A stretch of DNA of 64,000 nt, from NCBI GenBank assembly GCA_040222235.1, contig JAVKDO010000134.1:108189-172188 (forward strand), given 5' to 3'. The notes under the pieces are model-generated. The model saw nothing but the letters and a program-made list of their open reading frames with translations, did no database searches and had not been told where the DNA came from. Each line of letters starts with the position of its first letter. Positions within the stretch are counted from its first letter, which is position 1. Source of the stretch: UBA6059 sp040222235 (lineage in GTDB: Bacteria; Bacteroidota; Bacteroidia; Cytophagales; Cyclobacteriaceae). The translations under genes were made by a program, and so were the position numbers. Positions 1 to 8,902 of the stretch are shown piece after piece.

Positions 1-58
1 GGTACCTGAGTACTGCCGGCTTTGTGAGGATTACTCGGTATTTTTTTGTTTCATCCAT
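1..58 (-). CDS. RelE/ParE-type toxin, N-terminal fragment (runs off left edge)
   Basis: Only the first 19 codons lie in the window (reads MDETKKYRVILTKPAVLRY). The ATG at 58 overlaps the last 28 bases of the upstream small gene in another frame, the translational coupling usual for type II antitoxin-toxin pairs. The basic beta-strand-like start (YRVILTKPA) resembles RelE/ParE mRNA interferases and gyrase toxins. The catalytic part is outside the window, so family and integrity cannot be checked. Inference rests on the overlap and on the antitoxin-like partner. Confidence 0.45.
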   Translation of the reverse strand, partial: MDETKKYRVILTKPAVLRY

Positions 59-246
59 TGGCTATTACTATGGTGAAACTCCTCTAGAGAAATGGTCTCT
101 CCTTTTTCAATGGCTGCTATTGATTCTTCAGCGTTGGCTTCCATTTGAGCCTTAATAATCAATTCCTCAAATCTTTTAAGGACGTCTTCATCGTTTTCAT
201 TGATGAGCCTTTCAACTAAACTGAGTTTAAGTGTTTCTTGTGCCAT
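31..246 (-). CDS. small acidic antitoxin-like protein
   Basis: A 71-residue, mostly helical, Glu/Asp-rich protein (SLVERLINENDEDVLKRFEE) with a C-terminal segment ending near SQWMKQKN. This layout, an N-terminal helical region then a flexible tail of the IEKGETISLEEF type, resembles RelB/Phd-like antitoxins encoded before RelE/ParE toxins in Bacteroidota. Its 3' end overlaps the start of a RelE-like reading frame. The reading frame stays open for 23 codons upstream of the ATG without another start codon, so ATG 246 is used. It would neutralise the toxin by binding it and probably represses its own promoter, but no operator was recognised. Confidence 0.5.
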   Translation of the reverse strand: MAQETLKLSLVERLINENDEDVLKRFEELIIKAQMEANAEESIAAIEKGETISLEEFHHSNSQWMKQKNTE

Positions 247-341
247 TTTGTAAATCTCTATTCTAAGTTCATCAAGATTGTCATCAAAGGCAAGTTCGAT
301 TGCTAGAGCATGATCTTAGCAGGCCACATATCTGAGATAAT

Positions 342-370
342 AAAAAAGGGAGCTGCTGAAAGCAACCCCC
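342..370 (-). terminator. Rho-independent terminator of the DUF2807 gene
   Basis: On the minus strand a 10-bp stem (GGGGGTTGCT / AGCAGCTCCC, two G-U pairs) with a 3-nt loop is followed by six T. It lies 28 bases after the stop codon of the gene ending at 398. Confidence 0.7.
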
Positions 371-397
371 CTGAACACTGAACTTGAAATAATCTTT

Positions 398-1093
398 TCA
401 GTCCATCCGCTTAATTGAACCGATTCCTTCGTTGTTGATCTCCTGCACTTTAGGGTCTCCTTTGTATCTAATTTTCCCTACACCGCTTACTGTGGCATTC
501 AAGCGTTCTTCGGCATGCACGTAAAGCGATCCTACGCCACTCACTTCGGCGATTACGTTTTGTCCTATCAGGTCTTCCGCGTTGATTGATCCCGCACCGG
601 ATACTTCCAGGTCTTGTCGGTCAGCCCTGCCGGAAAGGTTGAAAGATCCCGCACCAGACATCCTTGCAACCGGTTCGTTGACATCCAGCTCCAGGTTAGC
701 GCTCTCGGCACCATCACAGTCCAGAACTAAACGATCCGCTTTGATTGTGTTTTCAGTACTAATCTTACCAGCCCCACTTACGGATATCTCTTCTAATGAT
801 TTATAGGTAATCCAGAGATCGATTTTCGGAGCTGACTTGAATGCGCGCTTTTCTTTGTAGTCAATCCTCAGTCGATTGCCGTTGACTTCTGTAATGATAT
901 CCGAAAGCTCATAATTGTCATTTTTGAGTCTTACCTCAACTTGAGATTTATCCCCTGCAGTTAGATAAATGCTTCCAGCTCCTTCTACTTGCAAAGCGGT
1001 GAAGTCACCCAGCGCTCTGACTTCCGAACCTTGAGAGAATGCGGATGTCGAAATCACGGCAAGAGCAATGATTAGTGTAGTTAGTGTCTTCAT
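398..1093 (-). CDS. secreted DUF2807 (head GIN domain) protein
   Basis: 231 residues with a signal peptide (hydrophobic residues 5-18, likely cut after AFSQ). The mature part is a series of short beta-strand repeats in which a phrase of the type VSGAGKI or VSGVGSL recurs at least six times. This is typical of DUF2807, the putative auto-transporter adhesin or head GIN domain that folds as a right-handed beta-helix and is abundant in Bacteroidota. Likely exported to the periplasm or cell surface; no enzymatic residues are apparent. A terminator follows it, and the next gene upstream in the same direction (aspartyl protease) is 58 bases away. Confidence 0.85.
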   Translation of the reverse strand: MKTLTTLIIALAVISTSAFSQGSEVRALGDFTALQVEGAGSIYLTAGDKSQVEVRLKNDNYELSDIITEVNGNRLRIDYKEKRAFKSAPKIDLWITYKSLEEISVSGAGKISTENTIKADRLVLDCDGAESANLELDVNEPVARMSGAGSFNLSGRADRQDLEVSGAGSINAEDLIGQNVIAEVSGVGSLYVHAEERLNATVSGVGKIRYKGDPKVQEINNEGIGSIKRMD

Positions 1094-1151
1094 AGTAATT
1101 GAGTTTAGGTATAAGATGCAGATTTTGGGGAAAGGTTGCGGTTATCAAAAA

Positions 1152-2015
1152 TTATTTATGAATGATGAAGCGTGCACTAGGAATATCTATAGTGATCGCA
1201 CCTTCTTTGAATATCCCACTCCCTACTAGTGCTTCCATGATCAAGCCTTCTCTAAAGACTATTGATGAGGTGATAGAAGCAGAGGTTCCGCATACACGGA
1301 GCTTATTTTCTTTAGCTATATAGTCCTTGATTTCCGTACCCGAAATAGGCGTAGTATAAGTGCTAGCCTCGGTATTAGATTCTGTCATTCCCAGTTGCTG
1401 CATGAAGAACGGATTGACTACATATAGGTCATGACCGCTACCCGTATCAAACTGAGCATTGACGTGCACCTTGTCATTAATGCAGATAGGAATAGAGATG
1501 TCTAGCGATACGTCCATGTTCCTATGAAACCCCAGCTGTCCCACCTCACCCTTTTCCGCTAGGACCATGAGGCTGTTTGGGTCTTGGAAAATCAATTTTC
1601 CGTTAGGATAGTCTATCGTAAAGGGCTTGTCCTCAAAGAACTTCATAGAGACCAGACCATCAATGCCCATGCCGTCGAGAGGAGGATAGACTCCCATTTT
1701 GAGATTCTCAACCCGCTCATTACCAATGGCGAAAGACGGCACCTGATAGATCTCACCAGAGATCTTGTCCCCGTCATGTCTGAAGCCGGTGTGATAGCCA
1801 GCGGACTTTACCTTGTCTTTGATACGTTCGTACATCTTACCAGAAAGAATCATAATACCGGCTCCTGTATCGAGAATGAAGTTGGCCGGGATAGAGTCGT
1901 TGATCGTGACACCAACTACGATGTGGCCCTCTTCCATGATGTGAATTGGATATTCCTGCGCGTAAGCGATTATTGCTGAGAGCAACAACAGGATGATTGC
2001 AATGCATTTTTTCAT
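1152..2015 (-). CDS. secreted retropepsin-like aspartyl protease
   Basis: 287 residues. A signal peptide (residues 1-19, ending AYAQ) is followed by two aspartyl protease motifs, DTGAG at Asp49 and DTGSG at Asp190. The phrase around residues 118-142 (IDGLVSMKFF...IDYPNGKL) is the usual flap and strand region of Bacteroidota retropepsin-like proteins. Two motifs in one chain means it could work as a pseudo-dimer, as in pepsin, rather than as a homodimer like retroviral proteases. Probably periplasmic. The substrate is unknown. Confidence 0.85.
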   Translation of the reverse strand: MKKCIAIILLLLSAIIAYAQEYPIHIMEEGHIVVGVTINDSIPANFILDTGAGIMILSGKMYERIKDKVKSAGYHTGFRHDGDKISGEIYQVPSFAIGNERVENLKMGVYPPLDGMGIDGLVSMKFFEDKPFTIDYPNGKLIFQDPNSLMVLAEKGEVGQLGFHRNMDVSLDISIPICINDKVHVNAQFDTGSGHDLYVVNPFFMQQLGMTESNTEASTYTTPISGTEIKDYIAKENKLRVCGTSASITSSIVFREGLIMEALVGSGIFKEGAITIDIPSARFIIHK

Positions 2016-2098
2016 TTTGAGTCAGTTTAGATGATTAGGCAGCCTTATGACTACTTCAGCATCTAGATGCAGCAAATGAAAAATGGTTGCGTGTGTGC

Positions 2099-2527
2099 TT
2101 ATCCTTTCAACTTCTCCAGCATCCCGGCCATTGCCTGTTGGATGGCCATTACGGCCTTGGCAGGTCTGACAAGCACTTCGAAGTTGATCATTTTGCCTTG
2201 ATCGTTGAGTGTGATAATATCACATCCTATTGCTTTGATTTCCCCGATCTGCCCTTCAAACCTGAGCGCCCATTGTCCCTTCTCTCGGATCATTTGGGTG
2301 TAGCGAAACTGTTTCAACACCTGAGTGGCTGCTGATAAATAGAGGAACGTGATGTTCTTGCCAACTTGTGGGGTAAAGACTACTGGGCTATGGAATACCA
2401 CGTCATCCGCGAGCAGCTGGCTAAGTAGTGATCCATCATGATTTTTGGTGTAGGCTATCCAGTCTTGAAATGCCTTTTCGTAGGTCGCACTTTCCATATT
2501 ACTTGGGTCGGTAAATTGATTCCGCAT
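2099..2527 (-). CDS. NTF2-like (SnoaL-type) protein
   Basis: 142 residues with the pattern of the NTF2-like fold: an N-terminal helix with YEKAFQDWIAYTKNHDG, then DDVVFHSP, and C-terminal strands with WALRFEGQIGEIKAIGCDIITL. Such domains bind small hydrophobic ligands or act as simple isomerases and hydrolases. No signal peptide. Its start overlaps the end of the penicillin acylase gene by 29 bases, so the two are probably co-translated. The catalytic function cannot be deduced. Confidence 0.7.
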   Translation of the reverse strand: MRNQFTDPSNMESATYEKAFQDWIAYTKNHDGSLLSQLLADDVVFHSPVVFTPQVGKNITFLYLSAATQVLKQFRYTQMIREKGQWALRFEGQIGEIKAIGCDIITLNDQGKMINFEVLVRPAKAVMAIQQAMAGMLEKLKG

Positions 2528-4568
2528 GTTGATAAATCAGCTCTTTATCTAGCGTCATTGGCTTGAGCTGTTGATCAACAAACATACGCATTTGATCTGT
2601 GTAGTGAGGAGAGTCTGGTTTGGCCGAGGCACCATAGGCATTGATGGTTTCGATCTGTACGCCATCCTTACCGTATTGCGCTAGCATGATGTACGACTCA
2701 CCCTGAAAGGCACGCACCCGACCATCATCTGTTGGCTTGGATGTCATGGTCGCTATGACATCTCGGATACCCGAAATTGGAAGGTTAACATCACCGCGTG
2801 TATGCCGCTGATACTCACCCAATGTGACCTTGAGCTTTCCAAAATTACTGATCAAGTGTTTCTGTGCACTGGCCAATGACTCAATGCACAACTCTTTACT
2901 GATCGTTTGATAAAGCGACTCATGTTGAGATTCCAGCTTTACTTTGAGATAGTCATAGAAGAGTGTGAAATGAGCAGCTCCAATATTATCAATTTCCGCA
3001 CTTCGATCCCATGACTGTAAGATGCTGAGTATTCCGGTGATCTCAGGATGTTCACTTGGATTCATCTCCCAAATCACAGAAAAGTCCATCGGGTAGACCA
3101 TCGTATCTAGGGGTAACTGCTGATCATATTTTATCCTCTTAAAGTTCTCGTAAGACAACTTATCATAGGAGTCGATTAGACTTCTGAAGCGCGTACTTCG
3201 ATTATTTTCAAAGACCAAATAGCCCATGGTCGCATCGTGATCTGCTGGGTCTGGATTTTCCGATAGGGAAGTATTGCTGAACGCACTATTGTTGGTATTG
3301 AAGACGTACCCGGAACTGGGATTGAGTGTCTGGGGAAGATCAGCGAGTGGATGGTAGCCGCTAGAGAGAGTTGCTAATGTGTTTCCCGGTAGGGTAGTCG
3401 ACCAGTCATAGGCAGGGTGACGCAGGGGGACCTTGGCATTGCTGACAAAGTAGATGTTATCCTCTCGATCAGCATAGACGATGTTGAAACCTGGAATGGC
3501 CACCATGTCCAGTGCGGATTTGAACTCTTCCCAATTGCGCGCTTTGTTCATCCTGTACCACTGCTCTGGCCCTCTGAGGTCTTCGAGCGCACCGAGATGG
3601 AAGGCATAGGCACCCTTATCATTTTTCACAACCGGGCCGTACTTGCTCCAGTAGGCCTTACGCTTCACTCCCAGTTTTATGCCGAGGAAGAGTTTCACCT
3701 TCAGTGGAACCTCTCTGACTTCTAGATCCAACCATTCTCCATCCAAGCGGTATTGATTTTCATTGGAAGGATTGATCTCGAGCTCGAATACATCTATTTT
3801 GTCGGGATAGTTGACCGTATGCGCCCAGCCGAGATACTCGTTGGTGCCATGAAAGATGGTAGCGCCACCTGGGAACAAACCACCAAGTGCATTCCAGCCT
3901 TCTTTGCTCACCAGATGTGCCTCATACCAGGAGACTGGTCCCTCCAGCGGCTGATGCGAATTGATATTTAAGAATGTCTTGCCATTGGTTGTGCGCTTTC
4001 TGCTGATGGCGAAGGCATTGGAGCCCTTGCCTTCCATATCGGGAGCACCGGGCACCCTACCGGCAAAAAGATCCTGTATGACACCATCGGCACCACTGAT
4101 CACAGAAAGAGATAGCACATAGGCCGTCAATACTTCTTCTACCGATATCGGAAATGATCCTTTGACTAAGACCTCTTTGGGATGATGAAGCGCATAGGCG
4201 TTCATGCCGGCGGTGTAGCCTTTTATTACCGATAGGTACGCTGGCGATAGCGAACCCATCTCACGCTCTACTAGGTCTCTGCATCGCATAAGACCAACCA
4301 CATAATCAATAGGTGCGCCGGCTTTGCCAAGATGTCTACCAAGCATCTGCTTGCCAGACAATAGCGTCAACTGGATCGTACTAAAGCCATCCTCTGCATG
4401 CGCCCAGGCCAGACCGTATGCTACTGCGGCATCCGTTTTGCCAAAGATATGAGGTACCCCAAATGTGTCTCGTACGATCTCGACTTCAGCAGCTAGTGAT
4501 TGGGCTTGTGCACTATTCTGATAAGTAAAGAGGAAGACTAGAAGTAAGTAAAGGGCTGACTTCATCAA
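2499..4568 (-). CDS. penicillin acylase family N-terminal-nucleophile hydrolase
   Basis: 689 residues with a signal peptide (residues 1-23). The alpha-chain region contains VEIVRDTFGVPHIFG, the classical start of the family. The expected autocleavage site is GKGSNAFA, with Ser183 as the first residue of the beta chain and nucleophile. Downstream GWAHTVN gives the beta-chain Asn/His environment. The family includes penicillin G acylases and quorum-quenching acyl-homoserine lactone acylases; the substrate cannot be told from sequence. The enzyme should act in the periplasm. It overlaps the downstream NTF2-like gene. Confidence 0.9.
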   Translation of the reverse strand: MMKSALYLLLVFLFTYQNSAQAQSLAAEVEIVRDTFGVPHIFGKTDAAVAYGLAWAHAEDGFSTIQLTLLSGKQMLGRHLGKAGAPIDYVVGLMRCRDLVEREMGSLSPAYLSVIKGYTAGMNAYALHHPKEVLVKGSFPISVEEVLTAYVLSLSVISGADGVIQDLFAGRVPGAPDMEGKGSNAFAISRKRTTNGKTFLNINSHQPLEGPVSWYEAHLVSKEGWNALGGLFPGGATIFHGTNEYLGWAHTVNYPDKIDVFELEINPSNENQYRLDGEWLDLEVREVPLKVKLFLGIKLGVKRKAYWSKYGPVVKNDKGAYAFHLGALEDLRGPEQWYRMNKARNWEEFKSALDMVAIPGFNIVYADREDNIYFVSNAKVPLRHPAYDWSTTLPGNTLATLSSGYHPLADLPQTLNPSSGYVFNTNNSAFSNTSLSENPDPADHDATMGYLVFENNRSTRFRSLIDSYDKLSYENFKRIKYDQQLPLDTMVYPMDFSVIWEMNPSEHPEITGILSILQSWDRSAEIDNIGAAHFTLFYDYLKVKLESQHESLYQTISKELCIESLASAQKHLISNFGKLKVTLGEYQRHTRGDVNLPISGIRDVIATMTSKPTDDGRVRAFQGESYIMLAQYGKDGVQIETINAYGASAKPDSPHYTDQMRMFVDQQLKPMTLDKELIYQHAESIYRPK

Positions 4569-4637
4569 TAGTTCTTAGGTTTAGGTGATCTGGAGAGACA
4601 ATATATATTATTGTTATCTTCACGGCATAAGCTTAAC

Positions 4638-4645
4638 TATTTTTG
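4638..4645 (+). promoter_or_regulatory. Bacteroidota -7 promoter box
   Basis: TATTTTTG matches the TAnnTTTG consensus of the Bacteroidota housekeeping sigma factor and lies 23 bases before the bestrophin start. A TTG at 4611-4613 could be the -33 element with a slightly long spacer. Confidence 0.45.
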
Positions 4646-4668
4646 ATACCAATAGTTGATTCCCGCGC

Positions 4669-5565
4669 ATGATTCAATATAACCCTAAGACCTGGCTTTC
4701 GCTCATTTTTGATGTCTACAGTAGGTACGTGATCAGGCTGCTATTCCCGCTGATCTTATTCATTGCCATCTACACATCTTTCCTTTGCTACTTTATTATT
4801 GATTATTTCAAGTTTGAGTTTGCCGGTACTTTGGCGGTACACTCCATCATGGGTGTGGTACTCGGCCTGTTCCTCGTTATCAGAACCAATACCGCCTATG
4901 ATCGCTGGTGGGAAGGGCGAAAGCTCTGGGGGCAGCTAGTGAATGACACGCGCAATATGGCGCTTCGGCTCAACGCCTATCTGCCTGCTGAAGATTTAGA
5001 AACCAGAGCGTTCTTTGGTAGAATGATCCCGAATATCACATTTGCCATGAAAGCGCATCTTCGTGATAGCATCCTGGTCGGTGAGATGGAGTTTGTTGAT
5101 GATGGCTTGCGCAATGAAGTAGTGGCTAGTGCACATCGACCCAACATCATCAACCGTTCGATGTATAACCGCACCCAGGAGCTCTACCGTAAGGGTTTGC
5201 TCTCCGGCGAGCAGCTCTTCCTGTTAGATAAGGAGCTCAAAGGTTTTACTGACATTATTGGTGCATGTGAGCGCATTAAGAACACACCGATCCCTTATTC
5301 ATATAGTATGTTCATCAAGAAGTTCATATTCGTTTATAATATGACTCTTCCCTTCGGGTTTATGTGGGCGATAGGCTATGCAACTATTCCTATCGTAATA
5401 TTGGTTTTCTATTTTCTGGTAAGTATCGAGCTGATTGCAGAAGAGATAGAGGATCCGTTTGGTAAGGATGTGAATGACTTACCTCTAGATTCGCTTTGCG
5501 TCAAAATCAAGAATAACGTCGAGGAGATTTTTACACTTCCGACATCTTCAGATACCAAGGTTTAG
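4669..5565 (+). CDS. bestrophin family ion channel
   Basis: 298 residues. After two N-terminal membrane segments (about 21-46 and 55-71) comes the family signature RTNTAYDRWWEGRKLWG (residues 72-88), followed by a soluble helical part and C-terminal membrane helices with LPFGFMWAIGYATIPI. Bacterial bestrophins (UPF0187) form pentameric channels in the inner membrane. The 3' end overlaps the convergent TauE/SafE gene by 18 bases. No regulatory partner is seen. Confidence 0.92.
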   Translation: MIQYNPKTWLSLIFDVYSRYVIRLLFPLILFIAIYTSFLCYFIIDYFKFEFAGTLAVHSIMGVVLGLFLVIRTNTAYDRWWEGRKLWGQLVNDTRNMALRLNAYLPAEDLETRAFFGRMIPNITFAMKAHLRDSILVGEMEFVDDGLRNEVVASAHRPNIINRSMYNRTQELYRKGLLSGEQLFLLDKELKGFTDIIGACERIKNTPIPYSYSMFIKKFIFVYNMTLPFGFMWAIGYATIPIVILVFYFLVSIELIAEEIEDPFGKDVNDLPLDSLCVKIKNNVEEIFTLPTSSDTKV

Positions 5566-6363
5566 CACTTCAAAGAAGAGCAGGCGTAAGGCTACTATGA
5601 ACAAGAAAAAACTTAGTACGTAAGAAGCCAGCTGAAGGCCAACTTTACTCAATACGCCAAACGGCAAAAAGCCTCCTATGGCTGCTCCGACCCACATCGG
5701 GATCAGTAAGTTCCACTGAATGAGTGAGGTACTACCAAAGCCCGTTTGTGCCATGAAGGCCGTACTCATTGCCAGCAAAGTGATGGCTATCGAGGCAGTA
5801 GCTAGCGCAATAGCCCGCTCAATCTTCATATCACAAAACCTATTCAGAAAAGGGACAATCACTGTAGAGGACTCAGCAGATGTGAGTCCTTGAAATAGTC
5901 CTGATAGGCTGCTCATCAGCAGAAACTTACCCCCTCGCTCCTGACCGCTTCGGCGACAGTCCAGCAAAAAACTGGCTTCTCGGTGGGTGAGCAGTGTGTA
6001 GATACTGAAGCCTACACTTATACAAAATACTGCATAGAAAACCGGCGTGCTGAACCAGTCAAACTGGGTAATCAACCAAGCGAACAGTACCGCTACAAGC
6101 ACAGAGGGTATGGTCAACCTCATAAGTTGGTTAAAGACAATCCCTGACTGCCTCGCATACCTTATGCCCAAAGCACTGAAGAGCACACCCATGAAGAGGG
6201 TATTATTGGTAAAAATCGCTCTTACCGAATCGAAACCGCCCAGTCCCAGCTCGTCAAGGTAGTAGGCGAAAACCAGCAGAGCAAGTATACCCACTCCCAC
6301 ACCGAGCAAAGAGGCCACTAGCCCAAGGATGATCCCGATGATCCCTAAGATGAAATAGTCCAT
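5548..6363 (-). CDS. TauE/SafE family membrane permease
   Basis: 271 residues, almost wholly hydrophobic, with about eight predicted membrane helices. The Gly-rich start (GIIGIILGLVASLLGVGVG) and the repeated half with SLSGLFQGLTSAESSTVIVP fit the TauE/SafE (DUF81) family of sulfite, sulfonate or other organic anion exporters. Substrate unknown. It lies 28 bases downstream of lipA in the same direction and may share its transcript. Confidence 0.85.
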   Translation of the reverse strand: MDYFILGIIGIILGLVASLLGVGVGILALLVFAYYLDELGLGGFDSVRAIFTNNTLFMGVLFSALGIRYARQSGIVFNQLMRLTIPSVLVAVLFAWLITQFDWFSTPVFYAVFCISVGFSIYTLLTHREASFLLDCRRSGQERGGKFLLMSSLSGLFQGLTSAESSTVIVPFLNRFCDMKIERAIALATASIAITLLAMSTAFMAQTGFGSTSLIQWNLLIPMWVGAAIGGFLPFGVLSKVGLQLASYVLSFFLFIVALRLLFFEVLNLGI

Positions 6364-6391
6364 CAGTCGGATTTAAATGATTAGTAGTTGA

Positions 6392-7279
6392 TTAGATAGG
6401 CACATTGACATGCCGTTCGGCATGGTAAGACGACCTTACCAGTGGGCCAGACTCCACGTACTTCAGACCTCTTTTCAAACCTTCTTCGCGGTAGGCCTCA
6501 AATTGATCAGGATGAATAAACTCAGCTACTTCAATATGCATTTTGGTAGGTTGCAGGTATTGGCCCAATGTCAGTATGTCTAGCCCATGAGCTACTAGAT
6601 CATCCATCGCCTTGTGCACTTCGTCGACAGTCTCTCCAAGACCGAGCATGATGCCTGATTTCGTCCTCTTCCCGTATTCTTTAGTGAGCTTTGTTTGATC
6701 AAGTGAGCGCTGATACTTCGCTTGAGGTCTTACCCTTCGATAGAGTCGCTCCACAGTTTCCATGTTGTGACTCACGACTTCCTGACCGGCACTGATCATC
6801 CGCTCGAGTGCGTCCCAATTTCCTTTTGTATCTGGAATCAAGGTTTCTATAGTTGTCTCCGGAGATAGCTCCTTGACTTTAGTAACTGTTTGATACCATA
6901 CCTCTGCGCCGCGATCTTTCAGCTCATCGCGGTTGACAGAGGTAAGCACGGCATGCTTGACACCCATCGTCGCGATGGCCTCAGCTACGCGCTGCGGTTC
7001 TTCCGTATCGTACTCTGGGGGACGGCCTGTTGCCACTGCGCAGAATGTGCAGCTGCGTGTACAGACATTTCCTAGTATCATGAAGGTGGCAGTACCTGCG
7101 CCCCAGCATTCGCCCATGTTAGGGCAGTTGCCACTTTCGCAGATCGTATGGAGCTTATTTTCGTCCACGATCTTGCGGACTTTAGCATACTCTTTTCCTA
7201 CCGGAAGTTTGACCCTCAGCCAGTTAGGCTTTTTAATCTTAGTGGTTAACGGGTCTGCTACTACGGGTAATTCAATCAT
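6392..7279 (-). CDS. lipA: lipoyl synthase
   Basis: 295 residues. LipA is a radical SAM enzyme that inserts two sulfur atoms into octanoyl groups on E2 and H proteins. Both iron-sulfur cluster motifs are present: the auxiliary cluster CESGNCPNMGEC (Cys47, Cys52, Cys58; CX4CX5C) and the radical SAM cluster CTRSCTFC (Cys73, Cys77, Cys80; CX3CX2C). Length and the C-terminal ending VRSSYHAERH are typical; the conserved C-terminal RSSY serine is retained. Acts in the cytoplasm. The E1 fusion at 10333-12312 belongs to a complex that needs lipoate. Confidence 0.97.
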   Translation of the reverse strand: MIELPVVADPLTTKIKKPNWLRVKLPVGKEYAKVRKIVDENKLHTICESGNCPNMGECWGAGTATFMILGNVCTRSCTFCAVATGRPPEYDTEEPQRVAEAIATMGVKHAVLTSVNRDELKDRGAEVWYQTVTKVKELSPETTIETLIPDTKGNWDALERMISAGQEVVSHNMETVERLYRRVRPQAKYQRSLDQTKLTKEYGKRTKSGIMLGLGETVDEVHKAMDDLVAHGLDILTLGQYLQPTKMHIEVAEFIHPDQFEAYREEGLKRGLKYVESGPLVRSSYHAERHVNVPI

Positions 7280-7346
7280 ACGCTGCTGCTTTTCTCCTCA
7301 CAAAATAAGATACCAATGAAGTAAGAACCAAGAAAACGCAGGAGTG

Positions 7347-8078
7347 TTATCTACGGTTCCCGTAGAAGAGGGTAATGAATGCGTAAGGGAAAAATGACTG
7401 ATTATCAGCAGTAGGGATGATGACCACTTCCTTGATATATTGCTCTCCCATGAAGCCTAGCTCAAAGCCTGTGACATTACTCTTAAACGTGCCGAACTCA
7501 AAGCTAAGGGATGCTTTAACATTCAGCCCTGGTATGACTTGTGATTCGCCAACACCTTGAAAGAGTCGACCTGTTCCGACTATACCATTAAAGTTATGAC
7601 GCTCGGGATCAAACTGCTCGGTGACCGTGCCACCACTGCCAGCGGGGTTGTACTCTATGTAGTATGGAGCCAGTATCCCGAATGTCGGCCCACCCGCAAT
7701 CTGGCCATTGATCTGTACGCCTTGCTGAGACGCTTTTTTGTAAAAGACCATCTCACGTCCATACTGAAGACGCAGGGCGTAGAGATAGTTTTGCTTTGCC
7801 CAGATGAACGTATTTCCACTGAACTGTGATAGATATTTGTACTCTTTAGGATGTTTGATGTTCACCAATTCACCGCCAAAAGTCTGGAACACACCATCTT
7901 TGATTTCTTGTCCAAACTTCATCACTATTCCTCCGATGAGCCCGCTGCTGGTATTCTTGGTGATACCCCAAATGAACTCCCTCGAATATTCATAGTTACC
8001 CCCCTCTTCCTGCGCCATTCCCGATAGGGGTATGATCAGTAAAAAGACTGCAATAAATGCTTTTGGGAATAGTTTCAT
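7347..8078 (-). CDS. conserved exported, probably barrel-like protein of unknown function
   Basis: 243 residues from the ATG at 8078, chosen because it places a good signal peptide (KAFIAVFLLIIPLSGMAQ) directly at the N terminus; an ATG 18 bases earlier would add MAHFLS. The mature part alternates hydrophobic and polar residues with many aromatic and Gly residues and ends FPYAFITLFYGNRR, as outer-membrane beta-barrels do. I recognise the general type, a conserved hypothetical of Cytophagales, but no named family. It is divergent from the OsmC gene. Confidence 0.7.
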   Translation of the reverse strand: MKLFPKAFIAVFLLIIPLSGMAQEEGGNYEYSREFIWGITKNTSSGLIGGIVMKFGQEIKDGVFQTFGGELVNIKHPKEYKYLSQFSGNTFIWAKQNYLYALRLQYGREMVFYKKASQQGVQINGQIAGGPTFGILAPYYIEYNPAGSGGTVTEQFDPERHNFNGIVGTGRLFQGVGESQVIPGLNVKASLSFEFGTFKSNVTGFELGFMGEQYIKEVVIIPTADNQSFFPYAFITLFYGNRR

Positions 8079-8145
8079 GGATAAGAAATGAGCCACTAAA
8101 ATTATCTATTTTTAAGCAAACGAAAAATTCAGAAACATAGTTTGA

Positions 8146-8550
8146 ATGCCTACAATCAAAACTAACTATCAGGGACAACTTCGAACCCAATCTAAACATC
8201 TCCAGTCAGGAAACACCTTAATCACTGATGCCCCTACTGATAATAATGGCAAGGGAGAAGCATTTTCACCTACAGATACAGTAGCCGCAGCGCTTTCTTC
8301 CTGTATGATGACCATCATGGGCATCATTGCTGCACGAGAAAACATTGACATGACCGGACTAATTGCTGACGTGACGAAAATCATGGCTCCCGATCCTCGC
8401 AGGATTGCTGAGATTCAGATCGATTTCTCATGGCCAGATGCACCGATCACTGAAGCTCAAGGTACCAAACTAAAGAGAGCGGCACTTACTTGCCCAGTGG
8501 CATTGAGTCTACATCCTGATTTGAAGCAGACGATCGAGTTTAACTTTTGA
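8146..8550 (+). CDS. OsmC family peroxiredoxin
   Basis: 134 residues. OsmC/Ohr proteins reduce organic hydroperoxides with a two-cysteine mechanism. Both cysteines are present in their normal setting: Cys53 in ALSSCMMTIMG (peroxidatic) and Cys116 in LTCPVALSLHP (resolving). The N-terminal strand and the central phrase GEAFSPTDTVAAAL are also typical. It abuts the convergent YtxJ-like gene, another thiol-redox protein, end to end with no gap. Confidence 0.9.
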   Translation: MPTIKTNYQGQLRTQSKHLQSGNTLITDAPTDNNGKGEAFSPTDTVAAALSSCMMTIMGIIAARENIDMTGLIADVTKIMAPDPRRIAEIQIDFSWPDAPITEAQGTKLKRAALTCPVALSLHPDLKQTIEFNF

Positions 8551-8901
8551 TTAGTTGACCCGCTCAGCCAACGTCTTCTTTAGCGAAGAAAAGCTGATGC
8601 CCATATGAGAGTCATCATAGATGACTTCACCATTCGCAATGATCATGATCTGCGGAGACTGATGATAGATGCCAAACTCATCTGCCACCGCATTTGAGAT
8701 TTGGCGGTAGGCGATCAGGTCAAGAAAATATGCTTCTACCTTAGGAAGAGCCGAGTCATCCCAACTGCGCTCAAGTCGGCTCAAAGCCATGGAGCTGATG
8801 CTACAGCGAGTACTATGCTTAAAAATGATGATCGGGTGCTCGTGAGATTTTTGTTTGATATCTGCCAGTTGGCCAATATCAGTCAATGTGGTCCAGTTCA
8901 T
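8551..8901 (-). CDS. ytxJ: YtxJ-like monothiol bacilliredoxin
   Basis: 116 residues starting at ATG 8901, which lies directly after the stop codon of the upstream repeat-protein gene; a longer frame reaching 8937 would overlap it. The thioredoxin-like fold carries TRCSISSMAL with Cys33 and a CSIS active site (CxxS), and the cis-Pro loop QSPQIMII. YtxJ (BrxC-type) proteins remove bacillithiol from S-bacillithiolated proteins. BshC and YpdA in the same window support a bacillithiol-using cell. Confidence 0.85.
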   Translation of the reverse strand: MNWTTLTDIGQLADIKQKSHEHPIIIFKHSTRCSISSMALSRLERSWDDSALPKVEAYFLDLIAYRQISNAVADEFGIYHQSPQIMIIANGEVIYDDSHMGISFSSLKKTLAERVN

Positions 8902-8902
8902 A

